In this document: positions 1-7,575 of the stretch, piece by piece
How positions within the stretch are numbered: the stretch's first letter is position 1
Layout: each line of letters begins with the position of its first letter
From: Chlamydiota bacterium
Lineage (GTDB): Bacteria > Chlamydiota > Chlamydiia > Chlamydiales > Parachlamydiaceae
Length of the DNA: 64,000 bases
Assembly (NCBI GenBank): GCA_013285965.1
Contig: JABDGQ010000001.1
Coordinates: 63,106 to 127,105, forward strand
Direction of reading: 5' to 3'
Translations under genes and position numbers: made by a program
The notes under the pieces: model-generated
The model's database searches: none
Seen by the model: only the letters and a program-made list of their open reading frames with translations
Told to the model about the DNA's origin: nothing

Positions 1-1725
1 GTAATGCAAGCATTAGAATGGGGATCTAAGGGAAGCGAAACAATTTGCTCGTTTTCCCATCATTTGGGCAATATTTCTGATCCATCTTGTGATATACATG
101 CAGCGATTGAAGAATTTGAATTGCGTGCCGATTTCCCATCACATGTTATTGAAGAAGCTACTAGTTTAGGCACACGTATACCACTTAAAACAATAAAAAC
201 GCGCGAAGATTTACGCCATATTACAGCAGTTACCATTGATCCAGACACTGCCAAGGACTTTGACGACGCTTTAAGTTTAACCAAAGAAAATGGCATTTAT
301 CATTTAGTGGTGCACATAGCTGACGTTTCCCATTATGTTAGCCCAGGGACCGCATTAGATGATGAGGCTCGACTGCGTTGTAATTCTACTTACTTTCCTA
401 ACTTTTGTTTGCCGATGTTGCCAAGTGTTTTATCCGACAATCTATGTAGTTTAAAACCAAATGTGAATCGTTTAACAGTATCTGTAATCATGAATTTTGA
501 CGCTGATGGAGCTCTAATTGATCATCGCATCACTCGCTCTGTGATTCGTAGTGCCTATCGCTTTTCTTATCGTGAAGCCTTTCAAGTACTACAAGGTAAA
601 AAAACTAATGTGCATTTACCTTTGCTACAATTAATGGTTGAGTTGTGCAACTTACTTAAAGCACAACGTTATCAGCGCGGTTGTGTCGAATTTTCATTAC
701 CTGAACTAGCTGTCATTGTCGATAAACAGGGCATGCCCTATAAGACTGATTATATTACCTATGATGTGACACATCAAATGGTGGAAGAGTTTATGTTAAA
801 AGCTAATGAAATAGTAGCGCAAGAACTAAGTGCGCAAGGAAAAAATCTTACCTATCGTGTGCATGATGAACCAGCTGAAGAAAATTTACGCGATTTTGCT
901 GTGCTAGCCTCCGCCTTTGGATTTAAAATACCTGATTACCCTAACCCACAAGATTTACAAAAATTTTTCAAAGAAGTCAGTGAAACTGGCTATGCCAATT
1001 ATTTAGCTGCAAGTTATATACGACGCATGCGTCTAGCCATTTATTCCGCTGAAAATATCGGTCACTATGGTTTGAGTTTAACCCATTACTGCCATTTTAC
1101 TAGCCCTATTCGCCGCTACATGGATTTGGTTGTCCATCGCATATTGTTTGGCGATGAGATTGAGCTTGTACAATTACAGGAGATGGCCGCTCGTTGCTCA
1201 GAGCAAGAGCGTATTAGCGCCAAAGCCGAACAAAATGTCAATACGCTCAAAAAACTGCGCTTATTACAAAAAATTTACCAAGAAGACCCCCATAAACAAT
1301 TTAATGCTATTGTCACACGTGTGAAGAATCATGGCATTTATTTTGAAGTGCTGGAATTGATGCTTGAGGGATTTGTCCATATATCTGAGCTTCCTCAAGA
1401 TTATTTTGTGTTAGATGAAAAATTAATGCGTTTGCGCGGAGTACGCAATGGCTATATCTATGCGGTGGGGGATACATTATCTGTCATGATTCAAAGCATT
1501 GAATTTATATTGCAAGAAACAAGATGGATGTTAGTAGCTCATCAGATGGCTCATCAGACTTTATTGAAACCTAATGAAAACAAATCTAAAGAGCATAAAT
1601 CGGCTAAAGAAAAAAAAATAACGCGCTCAAGAAAAACAGCCCCATCGTCTAATGCTAAAGTAAGCTCTGCCCCTTCTAAGAGAGCAAACAAACAAAAAAC
1701 AATAAAAAAATCACGCAAAAGCTAA
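1..1725 (+). CDS. rnr: Ribonuclease R (VacB), 5' end cut by window edge
   Basis: 3'-5' exoribonuclease of the RNase II/R family, which degrades structured RNA. The frame is open from base 1, so the N-terminal cold-shock domains lie outside the window. Visible parts are the RNB catalytic domain (about residues 60-390 of the visible part) with the metal-binding aspartate motif TIDPDTAKDFDDAL and the late motif FTSPIRRYMDLVVHR, then an S1 domain (about 430-505, with EGFVHISEL), then a Lys/Ser-rich basic tail typical of RNase R rather than RNase II. The next gene starts 9 bp downstream, so it is probably cotranscribed with the DUF502 genes. Confidence 0.95.
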   Translation, partial: VMQALEWGSKGSETICSFSHHLGNISDPSCDIHAAIEEFELRADFPSHVIEEATSLGTRIPLKTIKTREDLRHITAVTIDPDTAKDFDDALSLTKENGIYHLVVHIADVSHYVSPGTALDDEARLRCNSTYFPNFCLPMLPSVLSDNLCSLKPNVNRLTVSVIMNFDADGALIDHRITRSVIRSAYRFSYREAFQVLQGKKTNVHLPLLQLMVELCNLLKAQRYQRGCVEFSLPELAVIVDKQGMPYKTDYITYDVTHQMVEEFMLKANEIVAQELSAQGKNLTYRVHDEPAEENLRDFAVLASAFGFKIPDYPNPQDLQKFFKEVSETGYANYLAASYIRRMRLAIYSAENIGHYGLSLTHYCHFTSPIRRYMDLVVHRILFGDEIELVQLQEMAARCSEQERISAKAEQNVNTLKKLRLLQKIYQEDPHKQFNAIVTRVKNHGIYFEVLELMLEGFVHISELPQDYFVLDEKLMRLRGVRNGYIYAVGDTLSVMIQSIEFILQETRWMLVAHQMAHQTLLKPNENKSKEHKSAKEKKITRSRKTAPSSNAKVSSAPSKRANKQKTIKKSRKS

Positions 1726-1734
1726 TTATCACCA

Positions 1735-2421
1735 ATGAAAAAATATTTTGTAACGGGTCTAATCATTTTATTGCCTTTAACTTTTACTTTGGCAATAGTA
1801 ATATTTTTATTTAATTTATTAACAACACCATTTTTAGGATTAGTAAAAGAGCTGTTTTTACATTATCATTTATTTGAAAGTGGTTTTCTTTTTTTTACCT
1901 CTAATCAAATTCAACATCTGATAGCCCGATTGTTAATTATAATTTTTCTTTTTTTGTTTGCTTGTGGATTAGGTTTAATAGGCCGTTGGTTCTTTTTTCA
2001 CACTTTCATTAAATTTACTGATTATATCGTCAAAAAAATTCCTTTGGTTAGTTCAATTTATAAAACTTGCCAAGAGGTAATTAAAACGATTTTTACTACT
2101 TCAACCAAATCGTTTAAACAGGTGGTTTTAATACGTTTTCCTAATCCAGAAACCTATTCATTAGGATTAATCACACGCGAGCATTTACCAGGGTTAGAAA
2201 ATACGTCCCATGCCAGTGCAATAGCTGTTTTTGTACCAACCACACCCAATCCAACATCAGGTTTTTTGGTGATGTACAAGCCACAAGATGTCATTTATTT
2301 GGATATGAAAGTTGAAGAGGCCTTTAAATATATCATCTCTTGTGGTGTCATTACCCCACCCTTTAATGTCCTCAAGCCAGATGCAATCAAGAATGCTATT
2401 GATCCACTAACAGGAAATTAA
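1735..2421 (+). CDS. DUF502 family membrane protein (copy 1)
   Basis: 228-aa inner-membrane protein with two transmembrane helices (about residues 6-28 and 62-85) and a C-terminal soluble part carrying the DUF502 motifs TPNPTSGFLVMY and DMKVEEAFKYI. The biochemical role of DUF502 proteins is not established. It starts 9 bp after rnr and is followed 5 bp later by a clear paralogue, so the pair arose by tandem duplication or acts as a heteromer. The family call is secure; a function cannot be given. Confidence 0.88.
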   Translation: MKKYFVTGLIILLPLTFTLAIVIFLFNLLTTPFLGLVKELFLHYHLFESGFLFFTSNQIQHLIARLLIIIFLFLFACGLGLIGRWFFFHTFIKFTDYIVKKIPLVSSIYKTCQEVIKTIFTTSTKSFKQVVLIRFPNPETYSLGLITREHLPGLENTSHASAIAVFVPTTPNPTSGFLVMYKPQDVIYLDMKVEEAFKYIISCGVITPPFNVLKPDAIKNAIDPLTGN

Positions 2422-2426
2422 TTGCT

Positions 2427-3104
2427 ATGCGCAAACATTTTACCACTGGTTTAGCTCTATTGCTACCGCTAGTTTTAACTGCATTGATTGTCATCTTTAT
2501 CGTTAATTTTTTGACACAACCATTGTATCATTTAGTTGAGAATTGGATAATAGAGTGGAGTAAATATCACCCGGCCTTTGTTTCCATTACCCATCCCACC
2601 GCTTTAATTATAATTAGTAAAGTTTTAATTTTACTTTTTTTAATTACTATGATTTTCATTTTTGGCATTTTTGGTCGCATGCTATTTATGCGTACTGCTT
2701 TTGGTTTTGGTGATTATTTATTGCATCGTGTGCCATTTTTTAATAAATTATACAAAGCCTCGCAAGATGTCATTCATCATTTATTATCTGACTCTAGCAA
2801 AGCCTTTTCACAAGTTGTCTTGGTACCTTTTCCACATGCTAATAGTTTGAGCGTTGGTTTAGTGGTTTGCCATGCCATTAAGGTACATAAAGAAAGAGAT
2901 GAAATGGATTTAATACCAGTATTTATCCCCGGTACCCCTAACCCTTCGGTAGGATTTTTATTAATGTTTTCATCCAATCAACTAATTGAATTAAATATGA
3001 AAGTCGATGAAGCGATGAAATTTATTGTCTCTTGTGCCGTTGTTATGCCTCCTTTTTCAATCGTTGCAAAAAGCCCTAAATCTAGCATAGAAAGCCCAGT
3101 TTGA
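2427..3104 (+). CDS. DUF502 family membrane protein (copy 2)
   Basis: 225-aa paralogue of the preceding gene with the same plan: helices at about 7-30 and 58-83, then TPNPSVGFLLMF and NMKVDEAMKFIVSC. The two proteins share the N-terminal pattern (K-x-F-T/V-TGL...LLPL) and the C-terminal motifs but differ over most other positions, so the duplication is old. The stop codon abuts or overlaps the start of holC, indicating one operon rnr-DUF502-DUF502-holC. Confidence 0.88.
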   Translation: MRKHFTTGLALLLPLVLTALIVIFIVNFLTQPLYHLVENWIIEWSKYHPAFVSITHPTALIIISKVLILLFLITMIFIFGIFGRMLFMRTAFGFGDYLLHRVPFFNKLYKASQDVIHHLLSDSSKAFSQVVLVPFPHANSLSVGLVVCHAIKVHKERDEMDLIPVFIPGTPNPSVGFLLMFSSNQLIELNMKVDEAMKFIVSCAVVMPPFSIVAKSPKSSIESPV

Positions 3105-3106
3105 AA

Positions 3107-3529
3107 ATGCAGGCAAATTTTTATCATCTGAAAACTAATCAAGCTAAAGTAGGATGCATCATAGATATTGCCATGCATGCCATAGATACGGCCCAAAAAT
3201 TACTGATCGTAGTATCTTCAGCTGAAGCTGCTCAATACATTGAAAATGCTTTGTGGAGTTTTAGGCACGAAAGTTTCTTGCCAAGCATAATCACCAATCA
3301 ACCAAATACCAATGGGATTGTCATTACTACTCAGCAGCAAACCAACCTCAATAATGCCCATAATTTATTGAATCTGTGTCAATCCATATCACCTTTATAT
3401 ACACAGGTAAAAGTAATTCATGAAATATACGACTTATCTAATGATCAAAGAAAACAATCTTCGCAAACCCGATTGGACTTCTATATCTCTCAAAATATCA
3501 CCATTGAGCACTCTTCAAATTATGCATAA
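3107..3529 (+). CDS. holC: DNA polymerase III subunit chi (HolC)
   Basis: 140-aa protein resembling the chi subunit of the clamp-loader complex, which links the replisome to SSB. The key resemblance is the segment ALWSFRHESFLPS, matching the family's LW-x-x-x-x-x-S-F-x-P-H pattern after an N-terminal N-x-FYHL strand. ATG 3107 is preferred; an in-frame TTG at 3101 overlaps the upstream TGA and is the alternative start. The C-terminal residues (HSSNYA, then TAA) are encoded by the end of a family-1 inverted-repeat element, so the original terminus has been replaced. The family is divergent, so confidence is moderate. Confidence 0.72.
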   Translation: MQANFYHLKTNQAKVGCIIDIAMHAIDTAQKLLIVVSSAEAAQYIENALWSFRHESFLPSIITNQPNTNGIVITTQQQTNLNNAHNLLNLCQSISPLYTQVKVIHEIYDLSNDQRKQSSQTRLDFYISQNITIEHSSNYA

Positions 3530-3535
3530 GGTGAG
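3509..3535 (+). repeat. Isolated right end of family-1 inverted-repeat element
   Basis: Carries the family-1 right terminal sequence (TTCAAATTATGCATAAGG core, ending GGTGAG) four bases before a nearly full copy. It contains the stop codon of holC. Confidence 0.8.
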
Positions 3536-3538
3536 TAA

Positions 3539-3702
3539 CTCAGCTACGCATAATTTGAACAAGTGATTTTTGACATAGCCTAGAGCTATATATAAGGAGA
3601 CACATTGCAGCAAATAGCCTAAGCTCTTTGCAAAATGTGTCTCCTTTATAGATGCTTTCGGATAGGTACTAAAGGCACTCTTCAAATTGTGCGTAAGGTG
3701 AG
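3539..3702 (+). repeat. Family-1 MITE-like element (164 bp)
   Basis: Nearly full-length copy of a short element with terminal inverted repeats (CTCACCTTACGCATAA... / ...TTATGCGTAAGGTGAG; the left end is slightly degenerate here). Inside is a 13-bp inverted repeat AAGGAGACACATT / AATGTGTCTCCTT that can fold into a hairpin. No coding capacity. It lies between the convergent holC and antiporter genes and supplies coding ends to both. Other copies or parts are near 28961, 29318, 35166, 42570, 42726, 56512 and 58050. Confidence 0.88.
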
Positions 3703-4886
3703 TTATATATGTAGCGCAGAGCAAACGGCGCAAAAAAAGTTGTTAGGAGAATGACTAATATCACAGCAGCATATAAATCATCATTAAAAACTCCCGCACT
3801 TAATGCAATGTTAGCAAAAATCAATCCTACTTCCCCTCTTGGAATCATAGCTGTACCGATTATAAACTTGCTTGCAAAAGTCTCACCCTTGAGCAAAAAG
3901 CCTGAGGCTAATTTTCCAATAACAGCAAAAACAAACAATAATCCAGTTATGGCCCAAATAAAGGACGACTGCCAATCAATGGTGTTGAGATTGAGTGACA
4001 AGCCAATTGCGATAAAGAAAATAGGTGTAAACAAATGGACAATAGGTTTTATTTGCTCCTCTACCCGATCGCTAAATTCAGGTGCTTGTTTTAATATGTT
4101 TTTAAAGGGGAAAACAAATTGTCGCGATAAGGCAAGACCGGCGGCAAAACCACCAAGTAACTCAGGGGCACCTAATTGATAGGCTATCCAGGCAAACAAC
4201 AAAATTAGCGACACAATAATAGTTGGCAAAAGCCCTGGAATATTACTTCGCTCTTCCCATTTCATAATTGTCATCGATACACATTTAACGGCCAATGGAG
4301 CAATTAAGAAAAATAAAACAATAAAAATTAAAACTTTTGCCGCGTTCCAAAAATCAACTGACCCACTCATCGAAAATTCGTATAATAAGGCCAATAAAAT
4401 TATCCCCACAATATCATCCAAAACAGCTGCACCTAAAATGATTTGAGCTTGTGGGCTATTTTGTTTTTGTAAATCGTGCAACACACGCAGTGTGATGCCA
4501 ATGCTAGTAGCCGTTAATGTGCAGCCAATAAATAAGCTCGTCAATAGATTAAAATTAAACCAAAAATAACTGAGGCCAAAGCCTAGAATAAATGGTAAGA
4601 CAACGCCACCAATGGCAACAATGCTAGCTTTAACACCAGCAGATTTGAGTTTTGCTATATCAGTTTCAATGCCAACTTCAAAAAGTAGTAATATAATACC
4701 TATCTGTGCTAATAGGTCGATCGGCAGACTCAACTCAACTAGACCAAGCACACTTGGACCAATTAAAATACCAGCAATTATTTCGCCAATAACGGAGGGA
4801 GCTTTAAAGTAAGCAGCTACTTCCCCTAATAAGCGTGCAGAAAAAAGTATAAGAACTAACTGTATCAAAAATGTATGTGCTTCCAT
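3669..4886 (-). CDS. Kef-type cation/proton antiporter (CPA2 family)
   Basis: 405-aa, very hydrophobic protein with about 11-13 membrane segments across its whole length and no RCK/TrkA-N domain. Motifs of the CPA2/Na+-H+ exchanger fold are visible: LLLFEVGIETD early and AAVLDDIVGIILLALLYE, the paired aspartates being the ion-binding site. It exchanges Na+ or K+ for protons across the inner membrane; the ion cannot be told from sequence. The last codons (NSPYAQFEECL, then TAG) lie inside the family-1 repeat, so the C-terminus is repeat-derived. Upstream, a duplicated 21-bp sequence lies between it and the divergent DUF1207 gene. Confidence 0.88.
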   Translation of the reverse strand: MEAHTFLIQLVLILFSARLLGEVAAYFKAPSVIGEIIAGILIGPSVLGLVELSLPIDLLAQIGIILLLFEVGIETDIAKLKSAGVKASIVAIGGVVLPFILGFGLSYFWFNFNLLTSLFIGCTLTATSIGITLRVLHDLQKQNSPQAQIILGAAVLDDIVGIILLALLYEFSMSGSVDFWNAAKVLIFIVLFFLIAPLAVKCVSMTIMKWEERSNIPGLLPTIIVSLILLFAWIAYQLGAPELLGGFAAGLALSRQFVFPFKNILKQAPEFSDRVEEQIKPIVHLFTPIFFIAIGLSLNLNTIDWQSSFIWAITGLLFVFAVIGKLASGFLLKGETFASKFIIGTAMIPRGEVGLIFANIALSAGVFNDDLYAAVILVILLTTFFAPFALRYIYNSPYAQFEECL

Positions 4887-4917
4887 AACGCCTTACCACC
4901 CTCTCTATAAATCTGAG

Positions 4918-5031
4918 TTTAGATTTTTCTAAAATTTAGTTTAAATCTTGCAGATAATGAAATCTTTTGCTATCGATTTCTATTTGCAACAAATAACATA
5001 CAACCTAAAGTTAGATTTTTCTAAAATTTAG
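4918..5031. promoter_or_regulatory. Duplicated A/T-rich 21-bp sequence in divergent promoter region
   Basis: The sequence TTAGATTTTTCTAAAATTTAG occurs at about 4919-4939 and again at 5011-5031, 92 bp apart, one copy near each of two divergent genes (antiporter, DUF1207 protein). Each contains the partial dyad TTAGA...TCTAA. A pair of regulator binding sites is a plausible reading; no regulator is identified. Confidence 0.45.
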
Positions 5032-5053
5032 GTAAAACTCTAATCTTAATGAG

Positions 5054-6079
5054 ATGAAAAGAATGATGCGCTTGAGATATTTTTTTGCCGGAATCTTATT
5101 TTTAACTTTGGGCAACGCCATGGCTTTGTCAGCTGACACTGATGAACCAACCGCAAATCCTTCACCGGAATGCCCAACTCCCGAATGTGAATGTCCTGAA
5201 GCAGTCGAAGACCACCTTTACGATAGCGACTGTTGGTATGTCACAGAACCCAATACCGATTCTGAATATGCTAGAGAAAACCATTTGTGGGGTATTTGGC
5301 TACCGGAAGATCCACCCCTATTTCGTCCTTTTATTGCCGATCCACGTCAAGTCACTTATTCAGTAGGCTGGCGTTTTAACGATCGGGCACTTGAAAAAAA
5401 TATTATTCCAGTGTCGTTTGGTGATATTTTACCAATCTTTCGTTGGTGCGATATTTGGGCACTACGTGGTGATTTAGAATTAGGTTTAGAAGGAGCTGTA
5501 TGGGCCGTATTTGATCCATTGCATGAATCTTCACCGTTAATCGACGCTGACTACTATGTTGGTTTTCCAATTACCTATGCATTTGGTCATTGGTCGTTTC
5601 GTTTACGCGGTTATCACATATCAACGCATCTAGGTGATGAATTTTTATTAAATCATCCTCATTTCCATCGACGAAATCCAAGTATTGAGGCTTTTGACCT
5701 CTTTGTTTCTAACCAATTTTCGCGAGATATTCGCCTTTATGCCGGTTTAGGATGGGTGCCATGCGAAGATGATTCGTTCCGAACAGGACAATTTTATTGC
5801 CAAGGCGGTATTGAGGTACGCTTATTTGCTTTAGGATATCGCGATTATAGTAACCGCCTATATGGTGTGCCATTTTTTGCCTTTGATCTTTTCTATCAAA
5901 GTCACATGAAGCACCATATTAATTCCACTTTCGCTTTGGGTTATGAATGGGGTAAAGTATCGGGATTGCGCCGTCGCTTTCGTATATTCTTTGAATATCA
6001 CGATGGTTATTCAGTGGATGGGCAATTTGCAAAAACGCCTACTCATTATTGCGCCATACGCGGTACATACGGTTTTTAA
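5054..6079 (+). CDS. DUF1207 family envelope protein
   Basis: 341-aa exported protein. The N-terminus is a signal peptide (about residues 1-27, ending NAMALSA), followed by a short Cys/Pro/Glu-rich segment (ECPTPECECPE) and then a long aromatic-rich region with alternating beta pattern, including DPPLFRPFIADPRQVTYSVG, which I recognise as the DUF1207 hallmark. An outer-membrane or periplasmic location is inferred; no function is known. Alternative in-frame starts at 5063 and 5066 would shorten the basic N-region only. It is transcribed divergently from the antiporter. Confidence 0.8.
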   Translation: MKRMMRLRYFFAGILFLTLGNAMALSADTDEPTANPSPECPTPECECPEAVEDHLYDSDCWYVTEPNTDSEYARENHLWGIWLPEDPPLFRPFIADPRQVTYSVGWRFNDRALEKNIIPVSFGDILPIFRWCDIWALRGDLELGLEGAVWAVFDPLHESSPLIDADYYVGFPITYAFGHWSFRLRGYHISTHLGDEFLLNHPHFHRRNPSIEAFDLFVSNQFSRDIRLYAGLGWVPCEDDSFRTGQFYCQGGIEVRLFALGYRDYSNRLYGVPFFAFDLFYQSHMKHHINSTFALGYEWGKVSGLRRRFRIFFEYHDGYSVDGQFAKTPTHYCAIRGTYGF

Positions 6080-6088
6080 ATCAAAACT

Positions 6089-6147
6089 TAAAATCCTGTT
6101 TGTGCCCACTTAGCTTTAATATAAGCAAAAGTACAATCAGGATTTTA
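6089..6147. other. 10-bp inverted repeat after DUF1207 gene
   Basis: TAAAATCCTG at 6089-6098 is repeated inverted at 6138-6147 (CAGGATTTTA) with a 39-bp spacer. It could be a weak terminator or a remnant of another short element. The rest of 6080-6337 is AT-rich and non-coding apart from the family-2 repeat. Confidence 0.35.
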
Positions 6148-6218
6148 GCATCTCTCTCACACTCTTTGTCATAATAGGAGTATTTATTTCTATCGCGCTG
6201 CTGGCTTAATTTTAATAA

Positions 6219-6288
6219 TAGATTTCTTTGGAAACAATCTTTTTTTTGGAAAAATTTAACAAACAAATGTAGTTTCCAAAGAAGTCTA
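6219..6288 (+). repeat. Family-2 inverted-repeat element, internally deleted (70 bp)
   Basis: Bounded by TAGATTTCTTTGGAAAC and AGTTTCCAAAGAAGTCTA. Compared with the 163-bp copy at 7375 it keeps the left CTTTTTTTGGAAAAAT block and the right AACAAA-AAATGTAG block but lacks the middle. It ends 49 bp before map. Confidence 0.75.
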
Positions 6289-6337
6289 ATGAGTGTATAC
6301 TCACTACTTTTATCATTAATGAAAAAAGAGTGCTGCC

Positions 6338-7240
6338 ATGATTGGAAGAAATGATGAATGTTGGTGTGGAAGTAATAAAAAGTGGAAAAAATGCCATTAT
6401 CCACATAGTGGCGAATTTAATTCCAATGACACACATAAAGGCAAAGACCTTGCGCAAGAATATTTGCAAAAATATGACATTTATGTAAAAAGCCAAGCAC
6501 AAATTACCAAAATTAAAGCCGCTTGCAAGCTAGCCTCTAAGATTTTAGATCAAACCTGCGCACAAGCCCAAGCTGGAGTTTCTACACAATATTTAAATGA
6601 TTTTGCCCATAATCTACATATAGAAGCTGGTGCTATTCCTGCCCCACTACATTACGGTAAGCCACCATATCCTAAAAGTATTTGCACCTCACTTAATGAT
6701 GTGATATGTCATGGCATTCCTAATGACATCCCCCTAAAAGAGGGCGATATTTTAAACATTGACGTTACATGTATTTTGGATGGTTACTACGGTGATTGTA
6801 GTCGTATGGTAGCTATTGGACCAATTAATAAAGAACGTCAATTAGTCGTGGACGTCTCTTACGAATGTTTGATGCGTTCAATAGCGATCTTAAAACCAAA
6901 TATTCCTGTTTGTGCCATTGGTGAGGTCATCGAAGATTATGCTGCAGCACATGGTTGTTCAGTCGTAAATCAATTTGTCGGTCATGGTGTGGGTTTAAAA
7001 TTTCACGAAGGGCCACAAATTCCACATCACTTCAATAACAATCAAATTAAACTTATACCGGGCATGACATTTACTATTGAACCAATGATTAACGCTGGGG
7101 TGGTACAAGCTGTCATAGACCAACAAGATGGTTGGACCGCTCGTACAGCTGATCGCAAAGCTAGTGCACAATGGGAACATACGGTGTGCATCACCGAGCA
7201 TGGCTACGAAATCCTCACAACTTGGACGCGTAGCATGTGA
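6338..7240 (+). CDS. map: Methionine aminopeptidase with N-terminal SEC-C motif
   Basis: 300-aa type I methionine aminopeptidase, which removes initiator methionine from nascent proteins in the cytoplasm. Residues 3-20 form a SEC-C zinc-binding motif (NDECWCGSNKKWKKCH), as in chlamydial Map. The pita-bread catalytic domain follows, with metal ligands in NIDVTCILDGYYGDCSR, FVGHGVG, FTIEPM and WEHTVCIT. In many bacteria map lies in the spc operon near secY; here it is separate, next to pheT. Confidence 0.95.
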   Translation: MIGRNDECWCGSNKKWKKCHYPHSGEFNSNDTHKGKDLAQEYLQKYDIYVKSQAQITKIKAACKLASKILDQTCAQAQAGVSTQYLNDFAHNLHIEAGAIPAPLHYGKPPYPKSICTSLNDVICHGIPNDIPLKEGDILNIDVTCILDGYYGDCSRMVAIGPINKERQLVVDVSYECLMRSIAILKPNIPVCAIGEVIEDYAAAHGCSVVNQFVGHGVGLKFHEGPQIPHHFNNNQIKLIPGMTFTIEPMINAGVVQAVIDQQDGWTARTADRKASAQWEHTVCITEHGYEILTTWTRSM

Positions 7241-7321
7241 CCTGTTTGGAGATCTTAGTCCGCTAATATTTTGATTGCAGCAGCAATATCAAGCGTGCTA
7301 TATTTTTGATTAACGAATATG

Positions 7322-7337
7322 GTTCAAAAGAAGTCTA
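7322..7337 (+). repeat. Isolated right end of family-2 element
   Basis: TTCAAAAGAAGTCTAA matches the family-2 right terminus. With the left terminus at 7375 it forms an inverted pair (AGAAGTCTAATG / CATTAGACTTCT) around a short AT-rich spacer. Confidence 0.6.
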
Positions 7338-7374
7338 ATGCAAAGTTCATGAAACATTTTGTCGTTTTTGACAT

Positions 7375-7537
7375 TAGACTTCTTTCGAAACTGGCTTTTT
7401 TTGGAAAAATTGATGTTTTTTGAGCAGATTTGATTCCAAATTTTAAGAGCATATTGGCAATATGATCGAAAAATTTAGGATTAAAGATGCCAAAAAAGGC
7501 AATTTTAACAAATAAATGTAGTTTCGAAAGAAGTCTA
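7375..7537 (+). repeat. Family-2 MITE-like element (163 bp)
   Basis: Fullest copy in the window: terminal inverted repeat TAGACTTCTTTCGAAACT at the left and its complement (AGTTTCGAAAGAAGTCTA) at the right, non-coding inside. It fills most of the map-pheT gap (7241-7575), which holds no gene, and ends 38 bp before pheT. Related pieces are at 6219, 7322, 31905 and 42514. Confidence 0.82.
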
Positions 7538-7575
7538 TTTATAAATAATTTGATTTTTTATTTTGGGAAGCTTCT

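Noticed and set aside
3101-3106. TTG start for holC overlapping the upstream stop
   Set aside because: It adds only two residues and an ATG follows directly; kept as an alternative only.
3509-3702. CRISPR-like or rRNA-like array
   Set aside because: Repeats are isolated, 150-170 bp long and bounded by inverted ends; there are no regular spacers and no cas genes in the window.
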